From Amorphophallus konjac (lineage: Eukaryota; Streptophyta; Magnoliopsida; Alismatales; Araceae), in NCBI GenBank assembly GCA_022559845.1, contig CM040128.1:79795247-79859246 (forward strand): a DNA stretch of 64,000 nt, in the 5' to 3' direction. How positions within the stretch are numbered: the first letter of the stretch is position 1; each line of letters begins with the position of its first letter. The notes beneath the pieces were generated by a model. That model was not told the origin of the DNA. It made no database searches and worked only from the letters and a program-made list of their open reading frames with translations. Below are positions 1 through 10,190 of the stretch, one piece after another. A program made the position numbers and the translations under genes.

Positions 1-2
1 AT

Positions 3-818
3 CTCCGTGGTGACACACCCCACGGTGCACACGGAGGTAATGGATCCTAAGGCCGGATGGGTGAAGGTAAGACTAGCGGGTTGGTCAAAGCCTCGGGCCA
101 AAAGATGCGTCAACTCCCATTGTGAATCTAATCCCATAATAAGGTCATCCAAAGTATCGACATGGTGACTAGACCGAAAAGTTGTGTGGTAGGAGTTGAT
201 GGACACCAAAGGTAGGGTAGGGTCCATAGACGGGTAAGGGTGTGGGACCAAGCCATCCTTGAGCCAACTAAGAAGCGGCTCGGCTATGTATAATGTACCC
301 GTTAGAAATACAGGTGGCTCGGGATGAGGTGGCTCCAAGCGCGAATTCGAAGGTGGAGTGGGCCGCTGGGGCTGGGTGGCTGGACATACGGGGTCCCTAA
401 GGGTGATCTTACCGAGTAGGTATGGTGGGCATAAGGTGCAAGTCCTCTTGTCCCAGTCAAGATTGGCCCTTCTCTCTCCTAACCACTTTTGCCCTAAAAT
501 GATGCATGAACCAGCAAGTGTGCCGATCCTGCACCATGCGCCATCGGTGTAGAGAACAGAGCCGATCCTCTTATAGAACTCAACACAAGCAAAATCACCA
601 TCGTGGACAATCTCGCCTGTCTTAGAGAGAGACTCCACGATGTCAAGAGAAACCCAATTATCTGACTCCCTATTGGTGAAATGGAGTTCCGTTGTGGACC
701 CGTTGGGTAGAGTGGCTTTCATAATGAGAGGGGCAAAACCAAATGCTCGGTCCATGAGGACATTCATTTTGGCCACAAAAGTTGACCACTCGGACGTATG
801 GTCTTGGGGATCGGCCAT
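3..818 (-). CDS. Retropepsin-like ORF of element A, catalytic motif absent, runs off the window
   Basis: From an ATG at 818 the minus strand stays open for 272 codons to the window edge. Residues about 25-125 follow the layout of a gypsy aspartic protease: an LPNGST strand, then SDNWVSLDIVESL where retropepsins usually have a D-S/T-G-A motif followed by a similar strand, and later GSCIILGQKWLGERRANLDW, matching the usual hydrophobic I-L-G-x-x-W-L end of the fold. The expected D-S-G-A is replaced by T-N-R-E, so no catalytic Asp is visible. A proline-rich stretch and an unassigned tail follow. It begins only about 300 bases inside the primer site, with no gag or zinc knuckle before it. The fold assignment is by eye. 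It could be a degenerate protease, or a captured protease-like domain with another role. Confidence 0.55.
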   Translation of the reverse strand, partial: MADPQDHTSEWSTFVAKMNVLMDRAFGFAPLIMKATLPNGSTTELHFTNRESDNWVSLDIVESLSKTGEIVHDGDFACVEFYKRIGSVLYTDGAWCRIGTLAGSCIILGQKWLGERRANLDWDKRTCTLCPPYLLGKITLRDPVCPATQPQRPTPPSNSRLEPPHPEPPVFLTGTLYIAEPLLSWLKDGLVPHPYPSMDPTLPLVSINSYHTTFRSSHHVDTLDDLIMGLDSQWELTHLLARGFDQPASLTFTHPALGSITSVCTVGCVTTE

Positions 819-1114
819 GGGTAGTGGACATGGACATGCATACACACTAAGGACCCTAGACGTAAACCAAGACTCGGTACGTGGTGGAGATAACCGATCC
901 GAAGATCACTCGCACAAGTGTGCGGCCTTCCCGATAGGCATGGCCTAACGTTCGGACAACACCTTTTGATATACCGAGTAAAGGGATGCAATGCGAAAAG
1001 ACACTCTTTTTTGTGTTTTAAAACAATGATGATCCTAGACTCGACTTAAACCGACTAATGACTCGATGTAAATGACACTCTTTTTTTGTCTTTTTGACAC
1101 CCTAGACTCAACTC

Positions 1115-1126
1115 GCTCTGATACCA
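1115..1126 (-). promoter_or_regulatory. Primer binding site of element A (initiator tRNA-Met type)
   Basis: The minus strand reads TGGTATCAGAGC, the standard complement of the 3' end of plant initiator tRNA-Met, three bases inside the LTR end. Confidence 0.85.
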
Positions 1127-1129
1127 AAT

Positions 1130-3196
1130 TGATGCGGGACGGGACCATGGACACGACAAGCTCGCGATTGTCCCTTAACGAGGGAAGCGTCGGACGTGCA
1201 CGGTTGAGAAACCGGCAAGAGCTAGGGTGGTCGATTTGCACTCTCGTGCCCGGATCGGGTCACGGGGACGGTCTCGCTCTCTCTCGCAGCAGCGGTGAAT
1301 GATAATATAGCGAGCTAACGGACCTAAAGCATGCTCTCTAGCAGCGACATAAACAAGTATATATGAAAATAAGCAAATGCCGAGTGTAGGGAGCGAGAAC
1401 GATACCTCCACGCGCTCGGCGTGGGGAAGACGGGCCCGGCCGAAAATCGTACTCCCGGAATAATATTACACAATATTACAGAAATGCAACTCGCTGCCCA
1501 CTCCACGTAGGGAGGTAAAGGGCTACACAATGGGGTCCGGGAGGACCGAATTCGGGTTGACGGGCGGCTTCTCGCGTTGATTCGGCAACACCCGAACATG
1601 TGACGGTGGGGTCCACGTGCTGTCCGGAGGGGTCGTGTGGGACCCGGTGGCACCGCTGTAGTGGTGGATGCCCGGAGGCTCGCTCCTTGGGATGGTGGCA
1701 CGCTGGTTCGCCGGCCGGAGGCCCAGCAGCTCCGTTCGGCACCGGTCGGTACCCGATCGAAAATCTGCCGGTTCTGTATTTCGGCGCGCGCTCCGGCGAG
1801 AATGGGCGCTGCGATCAGCCCAGATGTCAGATCGACACGAGACTGGCGCCGTTGGAAAGTTAGCTTGAAGCTCTTCAACCTAGGCCCAAATATCTGGCCT
1901 GGATCTGCTCGGATCTTGACTTATGGAATTTTTAATCTCCTATTGTACAGTAACCAAAGACTCAGACCTGCAGAGAACTTGACTAGGGATTGCCTTTGAC
2001 CATGAGGTAGACGTCCGAATATGGGGTTGTGTTCTTCAAAGAACTTGTTGGAAATGGAATTGGGAAGACAGCAAAATTGGTTTGGACACGTTTGGATGTG
2101 TCTATGAGTTTCTGTGATTTGTTTACTGGACGAAGGTCGGATCTGGGATCTGACTGAAAGTACTGTAGCTCCGGTAGAACATGAATTATTAAAAATAGGT
2201 AGAAGAACGATAAAACTTTCATAAAAATTGTGGTGGTAGGGGACGATGGACAGAACACCCAGTTAAATTGGGAGGTCTAACATAAATCAAAAGGGTGGTC
2301 GAAGGTGGAGAACTCAGGGCTACTGTCACTGTAGATAGTGACAGAACAGATCTGAGATAGAGAGTTGAACGAAATGGTAAAAATATGAAACGGTGGCTTT
2401 TGAACCTGGATTTTTTTGTGAGAATGGGATAGAAGATAGGAACTAACCCTCAAAATTTCAAATCGATCTGAGCTCGTGGCTGGCTTCAGGAATTCACGAA
2501 CTGCACCTCTATCCAGCAGGACAGAAAACCGAAGACGATCCCGTGGCGGCTCGAAGGCGGCACGAACGGCGGCGGCGGCGGCACAAACGATCACCGGAGG
2601 TTGAGAGGGGATGATAGAAGGGGGATACACTCTAGATCTGGGGTTGGGGAAGAGGAAACCAGGGGGAGAGAGGAGGGGCTCAAGAACACTCTTGATTTTC
2701 TAACAATTTTCTCTTCATTTCTTCATTAATCTTAATGACACTATACATAGGCTTATATAGAAAATAGCAAGGGGTGGGGGGGCTGATAATTTCGTGGGAA
2801 ATATGTCATTTTCATCCCCCATGTGGTCAAAACTCAAAATAAATAAATTACATATGGATGGGGCACTCCTTTGACTAGGTAGGTAAGGTAGGTGGCCTAC
2901 CTTTGAAATTTTAACCCCTTTGTCTCCTATGTGGTCAATTAGCATTCAAACCTTCTAGATGGCCACCTAGGATGGTTGACCAGCCCCACATGGATGAGGT
3001 GGACCAATGGGGAAGGGGAGGGGGCCCCCTAACTGGACCTACTACACATTTGCACAAAAACCCACACAATCCAAGGGAATGACGCATTGGCTTACAAAGC
3101 CGTACAATTACGCTTATACTTTCCCATGGATATAAAAATAAACTAAAGGACACAAATGCAAAATAAAATGTACATGCTCGGTGTCGATTCCCATCA
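1130..3196 (-). repeat. 5' LTR of element A (about 2.07 kb)
   Basis: On the minus strand it runs from TGATGGGAATC to GTCCCGCATCA, i.e. TG..CA ends like the B LTRs. A minus-strand TATA sequence lies at 2759-2753. The part at 2470-2640 reverse-complements to the conserved GC-rich segment (CGCC repeat and the AFEPPRDRL-coding stretch) seen at 33200-33330 and 47660-47790, so the three LTRs share ancestry. Open frames in it are by-products of LTR sequence. Confidence 0.8.
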
Positions 3197-3535
3197 GGGA
3201 GGACATACAGAGACAGAGAGGGCAAGAAGAAAAGAAAGCAAGGGAGAAGAAAAAAGGAGCGAAGAGAGGCATCTCCAGATAGCCAGATAAAAAAGAGAGA
3301 AGAGAAGAAAAGCTGCTGCGAGGTCGGAAGGAAGGAGAAGGTGGGGTGCTAGGGGAGGGAGAGGAGTCAATGCTCCGCCCTCCCCTTCCCTTTATTGCCG
3401 TCGTCCCTTCCTGCTTCCCTTTCTTTTGATGTATAAGCTTCGATTCCGTTTTCCGCTTTCGAAGTGAACGGATCTTCCTGTTGTCGAGGAGATAGAGTAT
3501 TAGTCTATTTTTCTTCCCTCAGTCCCCGTTGTTCT
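3197..3535. other. Gene-free stretch: purine-rich then GC-rich leader-like sequence
   Basis: About 3220-3350 is G/A-rich and 3360-3430 is C/T-rich. It precedes the putative two-exon fragment and could be its 5' UTR. No homologous copy elsewhere in the window and no coding signal. Confidence 0.4.
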
Positions 3536-3948
3536 ATGAATGATGTAAACGATGAAACAGTGAAATGCAACTCCACGGTTGTTCCGATGAAATGGTTTTG
3601 GTTGGCCCTCTTCTCCCTGTGCTCTCTCTCGGAATGTATGTTGTCCCCCGCATACATTAATTGCTCGGATGCTTAGAATTCCAGTGATTTCTTGTGCCTA
3701 TATGCATGATTGTTTCAGATGGGAAGGAGGTAACAGAGCCCCGATCCTTACCGTGGATCTTTGGGCTTTGTCCCTCTCTCTCCTTCGACGACATCGATGA
3801 TTTAAACGTTGCGAAGTCCATAGTCCTCTCGAGTTTCCTAAGCCATTGGGGCCATTACAGGGATCAGAGACAGTCATCTCTTGATCTCTGGATGGTCGGC
3901 GATATGAATGGCATAAAGCCTGTTCCAGAGGGTTCGAACGCCTGGTGA
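3536..3948 (+). CDS. Possible two-exon gene fragment, function unknown
   Basis: Exon 1 runs 3536-3635. An 83-base intron (3636-3718) with GT..AG ends and a T-rich acceptor (tgtttcag) follows, then exon 2 at 3719-3948 ending at TGA. Splicing keeps frame and gives 109 residues. An internal Met at 3587 starts MKWFWLALFSLCSLSE, which looks like a signal peptide or membrane segment; exon 2 contains SLPWIFGLCPSLSFDD and a charged tail. I do not recognise the family. It sits alone between element A and repeat block F, so it may be a truncated host gene, a captured fragment or a chance ORF. The small intron of typical plant size is the best support. Confidence 0.28.
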
Positions 3949-4129
3949 CTTCAATCTCTCGAATCTCTTCTATCCATGTGACTCCTTGATGTCAATCTGG
4001 TGACTTGGTAGAGCCCTCGGCCCCCTCCTCGGTTGCATCCTAAAACCCCCTAGCCGTTACCTGAATCCCAGGAAAAATCCCCAAAACAGAGCACCGTAGA
4101 ACCCCACAAACCTCCACAAAACTTTCCGG

Positions 4130-4330
4130 CGCTATGAATAGCTCCCGGCACGGCCCGCGCCGGGAACCTCACGCCGAGAGCTCCCTCCTCCTTCTTTAAA
4201 ACCATGCCGAGAGCCTCGTGCCGAGAACCCATTCCCCCGCGCCGGGAAGCCTACTTATGCTCGTTACAGCCATGCCGAGAGCCTCTCCTCCTCTGCCCAA
4301 TCCTTGAGCACCCTGCCACACTAATTCAAG
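4130..4330. repeat. GC-rich short repeats with GCCGAGAGC / GCGCCGGGAA motifs
   Basis: Motifs of the type CCGAGAGCCTC and GCGCCGGGAA recur about every 30-60 bases, many able to pair locally (for example CCCGGCacggcccgcGCCGGG). This resembles the CGGCAC arrays further right. Confidence 0.4.
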
Positions 4331-4484
4331 GGATATCTGCAGGTCACAGGGTACACCACATGGAATAAATAAACGGGGAACCATCCCCAACATCACATCG
4401 TGCCAGGGCCCAGTGCCTTTCTCTTTCGGTTTTCATCCCGGCACTCCGTGGATGATCACCTATTTCCCCTTGGGCATGTTCCAA

Positions 4485-4510
4485 GTTGAGGGGAGATGCT
4501 GCCGAAATCT
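4485..4510 (+). other. Polypurine tract and LTR-start-like junction
   Basis: Sequence gttgaggggaga is followed by TGCTGCCGAA at 4497. The same arrangement (caaggggaga then TGCTGCCGAA) recurs at 10353, as expected for the internal/3' LTR junction of one family. Similarity fades after about 12 bases, so this is tentative. Confidence 0.3.
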
Positions 4511-4843
4511 AGTCCAATGTCATCAACCCCGATGAGTCAAGGGGGGTCTCCGATACACTTCCCATCCGGCTCCATCTTCAGAGGAAACAAACCTATTTGG
4601 AGCATCCGGTCGAGTGGAAGTGTCAAAAGGGAATACCCTAATGATTAGCCGAATTCCGTCCCGCCACTGCGTGGATGGTCTTCTATCCTTACCCGGTATG
4701 GCTCAAAGTTAAAGGTTGTGCCGCCCGATTTAGCCTGTTGAACTAAATAAATCCGCCCTCCATTCGTCCTCTTCCATAAGCATGAAGCCTTTATTTCGCA
4801 CATTAGTATTTTGACTACCTTCTGAGGCCTCCTATTTTGGCGT

Positions 4844-4995
4844 TTAATCAAGGGTTGTCCTTCTTAGGAAGGGCGTAATTAACGTCATAGCCTTTATGGT
4901 ATGGCGGACTTTTGGTACCGACTCGGACTTCACAATCGACTGATCAAGTCAAGTCGAGCGCACAATGAAATCGTCACACATGTGACTGGCACGCC
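4844..4995. repeat. Segment homologous to 18901-19069
   Basis: Both copies run from TTAATCAAGGG through matching stretches (CCTTTATGG, AGTC.AGTCGAGCGCAC) to TGACTGGCACGCC in the same orientation. This links the two ends of block F and may be part of an LTR or a shared internal module. Confidence 0.5.
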
Positions 4996-5019
4996 TAATA
5001 AGCCAAATTAATAAATAAA

Positions 5020-5930
5020 TAAAAACAAAATTGAAAAAGAAGAGAAAAATCCCGCGTCCACACTTCCCCGGCCAGAGGTCAATAGAATAAACCTTTCACT
5101 TTGGTCCGGACCCTTCCCCGGCCAGAGAAAAAAAGAGACCCGTCTCTTCGACTCTCACATCCCGCTACCCAACGCCCCTCTGTAGGGCCATTTCGGCTGG
5201 GGCCCACTGTCAGGATTAATCCATCCGTCCCACCGCGCCTCCAGATTCTGGCTCCCTCAGCCCGCTCCCCAGCATCTTTTAGCCCTTATGGCTCACTCCC
5301 GTAATGTCCCTTGGGTTCTATAGCCCGCTTCCCTAATATCCTTTCGGCCCTTTTACAGTCTACTTCCCTAATACCTTTACTACCACTACACTTATATGTA
5401 ACAACAATATTTTCTTATGCAAAAAAAATAAAAAATAAAAAAAATAACACCCAAAAAAAACAACAAAACAAAACAAACAAAACAAACACAAAAAAGAAAA
5501 TGGAAACAAAAAAAGAGAATGCATGATTGCCATGCTTGCATGGTTGCTTAATATAGAATAATACACCTCCTTGAAATTTTCTAGGACCGTATTTCCTTGC
5601 TAAATAATATCGCCCCGATTCCGGATGCACGCGCGTCACGGCGTACGCTCGAAGGGAACCCGATTATGGCGAGTGCACACGCCAAGGGGAAGAGTCATGG
5701 TCGAATCGCTAAGCCCAACTCACAAAATAAACCTGAGGCAACGCTCCCACACTTAGCACTTAAAGTGTTCAATAGCCTTCGACTATAGGGATTGCCCGAA
5801 TTTCTTCTTAGCACTCTACGGAGACTTGAATTCATGCACTCGCGTGAAAGGTAATCGTGAGGAAAAAGTTGCCTACCCCCACTGTAAAAAAAAAAAAGGA
5901 GAGAAAAAAAAGAGGAGACACGTGAATCCG
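5020..5930. other. Gene-free stretch of block F
   Basis: Contains A-rich tracts at 5410-5520 and low-complexity CCCGCTTCCC-type runs at 5150-5360. No coding signal. The short ORFs are lysine-rich products of the A-tract. Confidence 0.5.
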
Positions 5931-5931
5931 A

Positions 5932-6170
5932 GTAGCCGGGAATCCCAATTGAGAGACATGAGGAGACTCGCGTGAAATGGTGAAGCGAATTATAATAAGG
6001 ATGAAACATATTAGCCGGGAATCCCCATTGAGACACATGAGGAGACTCACGTCAAACGGTGGAATCCGTAATAGAATTACAATAAGGATGAATCCTAGTA
6101 GCCGGGAATCCCCATTGAGACACATGAGGAGACTCGCACCGAACGGTGAAATCTGCTGCCAAAATAAACA
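5932..6170 (+). repeat. Three tandem copies of a 79-87 base repeat
   Basis: The phrase GCCGGGAATCCC(A/C)ATTGAGA followed by ACATGAGGAGACTC starts at 5935, 6014 and 6101, with a connecting ATAAGGATGAA segment. Copies are clearly tandem and diverged by substitutions. Confidence 0.75.
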
Positions 6171-6764
6171 GACGGGGGGCTGTGCGAAGCTACCAAAATC
6201 GAGAGCCTGAAACATATGTGTAGGCGCTAGAGTGATCCTCGAGTGTCACCAGGAAAAACATGTGTATCCCTATGGTTAGGGCTCTTTGTTCACACATATG
6301 CACTGCCACGCCACAGAGAATTGCCTCGGGTGAAATGCGTGAATTTAGGCTATGCATGCAAGACATGCGATATCCTCTTGACGGGTGCACCACCCCTCAA
6401 TTATGCCTCGCGGCCCGCACCGCATCTACGAATTATGAGCGACGTCCCTATCCTATCCCCTATAGAGGGAGCTGCCTTACTTATATTTATGTTATGCCTG
6501 CTAATGAATGCTTGCATGCTTTAAAAAAAAAGAAGAGAAAAAAAAAGATGACAAAAAAACAACATAAAAATAATAAAAAAAATAATAACAAGAATGTGCG
6601 TATGCAATAAACTCAATTTAGGCCATCGAAGCCTACTTTCCTAGCACTGGCTCGTAGAGCCCAATCTTGGCCCCCATGGCCTACCTCTTGCCCTCGCGGC
6701 TCGTTAATCCCCAACTTCAGCTCTTTAAGCCCGCTCCCAGCCCTGGATGTTTTGACTTCCCTTA

Positions 6765-7225
6765 TCGGCTCCTGAGCCGACAGCTTTCAATTATCGGCCC
6801 CTGAGCCGACAGCTTTTCAATCATCGGCCCCTGAGCCGACAGCTTTTCAATCATCGGCCTTCGGGTCGACAGCTTTTCAATTATTGGCTCCCATGCCAAC
6901 AGCTTTCAATTATCAGCCCCTGAGCCGACAGCTTTTTAATCATCGGCCTTCGGGTCGACAGCTTTTCAATTATTGGCTCCCATGCCAACAGCTTTCAATT
7001 ATCGGCCCCTGAGCCGACAGCTTTTAATAATCGGCCTTCGGGTCGACAATTTTTTAATTATTGGCTCACATGCCAATAGCTTTCGATTATCAGCCCCTGA
7101 GCCGACAGCTTTTAATCATCGGCCTTCGGGTCGACAGCTTTTCAATTATTGGCCCCCATGTCAACAGCTTTCAATTATCGGCCACTGTGCCGACAGCTCT
7201 TATATCATTGGCATCCACGCCAGCA
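6765..7225 (+). repeat. Array of about 16 hairpin units, 29-31 bases each, in three alternating types
   Basis: Each unit is a 16-base stem-loop followed by a CAGCTTTTCAATTA-like linker. Type a is TCGGC-CCCTGA-GCCGA, type b is TCGGCC-TTCG-GGTCGA (one G.T pair, UUCG loop closed by C-G), type c is TTGGC-TCCCAT-GCCAA. The order is a a a b c a b c a b c a b c a c, so a trimeric higher-order unit of about 90 bases was amplified. Type c differs from a by a paired C-G to T-A change, so the stem survives. Linkers vary more in length than stems. No coding role is apparent. Confidence 0.85.
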
Positions 7226-7235
7226 GCCACCCGGA

Positions 7236-7398
7236 GTTCTTCAAAAAAAAAGAGAGAAAAAAAAAGAAGGGAAGAAGAGGAGAAGAAGAAAAAACAACAA
7301 AAAGAGAGAAGAGAAAAAAAAAGATGACAAAAAAGAGAAGAGAAGAAAAAGAAGAGAAGAAGAGAAAAGAGAGAAGAAAAAAAAAGAGAGACAAAGAG
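7236..7398 (+). repeat. Purine (A/G) tract of about 160 bases
   Basis: Almost pure A and G between the two arrays. It makes spurious K/E/R-rich ORFs on the plus strand and F/L-rich ones on the minus strand. Confidence 0.8.
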
Positions 7399-8265
7399 AC
7401 CAACATACTGCTTCAGTTCCCGACACCCCGTCGGCACTGATGAAGAGACAAAGAGACCAACACGCTGCTTCAGTTCCCGACACCCCGTCGACACTGATGA
7501 AGAGAGCAACATACTGCTTCAGTTCCAGACACCCCGTCGGCACTGATGAAGAGACCAACATGCTGCTTCAGTTCCCGACACCCCGTCGGCACTGATGAAG
7601 AGACCAACATGCTGCTTCAGTTCTCGGCATCCTGTCGGCATTGATAAAGAGACCAATATGCTGCTTCAGTTCCCGACAAGACCAACATGCTGCTTCAGTT
7701 CCCGACACCCTGTCGGCACTGATGAAGAGACAAAGAGACCAATATGCTGCTTCAGTTCCCGACACCCCGTCGGCACTGATGAAAAGACCAACATATTGCT
7801 TCAGTTCCCGACAGCCCGTCGACATTGATGAAAAGACCAACATACTGCTTCAGTTCCCGACACCCCGTCGGCACTGATGAAGAGACCAACATGCTGCTTC
7901 AGTTCCTGACACCCCGTCGGCACTGATGAAGAGACAAAGAGACCAATATGCTGCTTCAGTTCCCGACACCCCGTCGGCACTGATGAAGAGACCAACATAC
8001 TTCTTCAGTTCCCGACACCCCGCCGGCACTGATGAAGAGACAAAGAGACCAACATGTCATGTCAGTCCCCGACACCCCGGCGGCACTGACGAAGAGAAGA
8101 AGAGACCAACATACTGCTTTAGTTCCCGACACTGATGAAGAGATAAAGAGACCAACATGTCATGTCAGTCCCTGACACCCCGTCGGCACTAACGAAGAGA
8201 AGAAGAGACAAGCATACCACGTCAGCCCCTGACATCCCGTCGGCACCGACGAAGAGAAAAAGAGA
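7386..8265 (+). repeat. Array of about 17 units of 49-59 bases with a CCGAC..GTCGG stem
   Basis: The unit is GACCAACATRCTGCTTCAGTT then CCCGACACCCCGTCGGCACTGATGAA in two adjoining parts; longer versions carry an extra GAGACAAA. The CCGAC-ACCCC-GTCGG stem is intact in most copies and broken in a few (for example GTCGAC at 7480 and 7815). Two copies are internally shortened near 7675 and 8130. Copies after 8050 form a variant subfamily with GTCATGTCAG or CACGTCAGCC. Confidence 0.8.
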
Positions 8266-8574
8266 CAAGTACACCCACGGGCACCGCCCGACTCATCCTT
8301 CGCCTGCCTTACCCGTGGGTGGGGGGCATTTGTGACATGTAAAATTACACTCCCATACGCCCCAACTAGTCTAGCATCAACAACGACTCCAAATAGAAAA
8401 AAACTACGGGGAAGATGGGCCATCCGGACTCTCCGAACACACGCACATTGCCGTGAAGCCGTCTCCAGAGTCACGACAGTGAAGAGAAATCAACCACCAA
8501 GAGCCCCGCAATCCATGAGCCTCGAAGAAAATAAAATGGGCCACAACTCGCGCCGTCAACGAGCTCAGGACTTC

Positions 8575-9006
8575 CCATTCAGGCCTTCAGCGGCACACTC
8601 CCTGTGCCCTTCAGTGGCACACTCCCTGTGCCCCCTCAGTGGCACACTCCCTAGGCCCCCTCTTCAGCGGCACACTTGTAGGCTGCTCTTCAACGGCGCG
8701 CTCTCCGTGCCTTCAACGGCACGCCCCAAGGCACCCAGCGGTACGCCCCCGATGGCCCTTCAGCGGCACACTCTCGCACGCCCTTCGTGCCCCTTCAGCG
8801 GCACGCCCTTCGTGCCCGTTCAACGGCACGCCTTCGTGCCCCTTCAACGGCATGCCCCTAACGCCCCTTCAGCGGCACACCCTTTGGGCTCTTCAGCGGC
8901 ACGCTTGCCGTGTCTTCCAGTGACACGCCTTTTGGCCCTCTCAGCGGCACGCTTGTTGTGCCTGCCAGCGGCACGCCATTCAGGCTCTTCAACGGCACGC
9001 TCTGGT
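8575..9006 (+). repeat. CGGCAC array 1 with GGCAC..GTGCC stems
   Basis: Irregular units begin CTTCAGCGGCAC or CTTCAACGGCAC. Several form five-pair hairpins with different loops, such as GGCAC-ACTCCCT-GTGCC (8592-8608), GGCAC-GCCCTTC-GTGCC and GGCAC-GCCTTC-GTGCC. Confidence 0.7.
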
Positions 9007-9190
9007 AGGACGACGTGATGCCCACGCCCTATGGATCCTTGGCGCGCAGTGGGCTGTCCGAGGTGTCGGCTGGGGATTGGGCCACGTTGCCTATCCCCCC
9101 TGCCACCAAGGACGACGGGTCAAATCCCCAATCAATGCCTCCAGTTTCCCGCCTCCGACTACCGTGTTCGGACGCTCCCGCCGTGTGGGG

Positions 9191-9197
9191 TATAAAG
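9191..9197 (+). promoter_or_regulatory. TATA box of the LTR-like unit
   Basis: GGGGTATAAAGAGCCC in otherwise GC-rich sequence, followed about 30 bases later by GATACAGAGAGGG, a plausible start of R. Confidence 0.5.
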
Positions 9198-9603
9198 AGC
9201 CCTCTCCTTCGATACAGAGAGGGGGACAAAAAAAAAACACACACAGGCAGAGGGCGAAAGGAAGAAGAGAAGAAGAAGAGGAGAAGAGAAGAAGAGGGAA
9301 GAGAGGAAGAGAGGGGAGAGGCTTCGCCGCTCCACCCACTGCCGCCGTCTGTGCGAAGAGGGAAGAGAGGAAGAGAAGAAGAAGGGGAGGGGAGGCTCTG
9401 CCTCCCCCCTCTTGCTGCTCCTTCCATCGCCGTCTGCGCGAAGAAAAGAAGAAAAGGGGGAGAGGGCCTGCTGCCCTTCCCCTCCCCGTTGCTACTCCGT
9501 TCCCCTCCCCACTGTATTTCTTTTTCTTTTTTCTTTTCCTTCATTTCCAATTTTTTATCGCCGTTGCGATGTATTAGCCCCCCCGGGGCACTCCTCTTGT
9601 GAG

Positions 9604-9609
9604 AATAAA
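9604..9609 (+). terminator. Poly(A) signal AATAAA in the LTR-like unit
   Basis: AATAAA about 410 bases after the TATA box, in the expected order for an LTR. Confidence 0.4.
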
Positions 9610-9764
9610 AGTGGAAGGCCTGCAAATTCTTTTGGACGTCTTTCTAAGGCATTTATTCTGTGTTTGCATCCTTCGGTGTTTCACGTCCCTTTCTTTTTTT
9701 CCCCTCTTTAGGGTTTACTTCTTGCCAAGCGTTTTCGCTTTCGATTCGCCCCACTCGTATCTTC

Positions 9765-10190
9765 AACGGCACACCCAATTGTGCCTCCAACGGCACACCC
9801 AGCCGTGCCTTCAACGGCACGCCCTGATTTTGCCTCCAACGGCACACCCAGTCGTGCCTTCAACGGCACGCCCTGATTCTGCCTTCAACGGCACGCCCTG
9901 ATTGTGCCTCCAACGGCACGCCCAGTCGTGCCTTCAGCGGCACACCCTAGCCTTCAGCGGCACGCCCTCTTTGAACCCTTCGCCGGCGCGCCTGATCAGG
10001 CCTTCGTCGGCACACCCCATAGGCCCTTCGCCGGCACACCACCCAGCAACTTTGCCCGGCACGCCTTGGCCCCCCATTCACAAGCACAGCCCCTCCGCGG
10101 CACACCCGGGCTCCTCCTAGCCCGGCACGCCCTCGAGGCTTCCTGGCGGCACACTAGCCACCTGTCCCTCCTTCTTGCCCGGTGCACCCC
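9765..10190 (+). repeat. CGGCAC array 2
   Basis: Tandem units of about 25-30 bases of the form CTTCAACGGCACGCCCTGATT, changing after 9960 to CCGGCACACC variants. It continues the array 1 motif on the other side of the TATA/AATAAA region. Confidence 0.7.

Larger units (their letters stand above)
1..3196 (-). mobile_element. Element A: minus-strand gypsy-type LTR retrotransposon, 5' LTR plus start of internal region
   Basis: Read on the minus strand this is a 5' LTR (3196 down to 1130), a three-base spacer, a primer binding site (1126-1115) and the first 1.1 kb of the internal region, which runs off the window. The LTR is a diverged relative of the element B LTRs at 32510 and 46964: the terminal sequence, the GC-rich block around 2500-2600 and the primer-site neighbourhood all match B in reverse complement. 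Unlike B, the first ORF is not gag. The far LTR lies outside the window, so the target-site duplication cannot be checked. Confidence 0.85.
8316..9720 (+). mobile_element. LTR-like unit: polypurine tract, TGTGACATG start, TATA box and poly(A) signal
   Basis: A polypurine tract (gtgggtggggggcatt, ending 8330) precedes TGTGACATGTAAAATT at 8331, a typical LTR opening. A TATA box lies at 9191-9197 and AATAAA at 9604-9609, giving U3, R and the start of U5. On this reading array 8575-9006 is in U3. The 3' edge is not defined, because CGGCAC repeats continue to 10190 and no second copy is in the window. It may be a solo LTR or a 3' LTR of an element upstream. Confidence 0.45.

Noticed and set aside
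7171..7595. K/E-rich and F/L-rich ORFs
   Set aside because: They translate the A/G tract and the neighbouring tandem array.
6765..8265. CRISPR-like regular repeats
   Set aside because: Repeats are contiguous with no unique spacers, no cas genes, and the window is clearly a plant nuclear genome.
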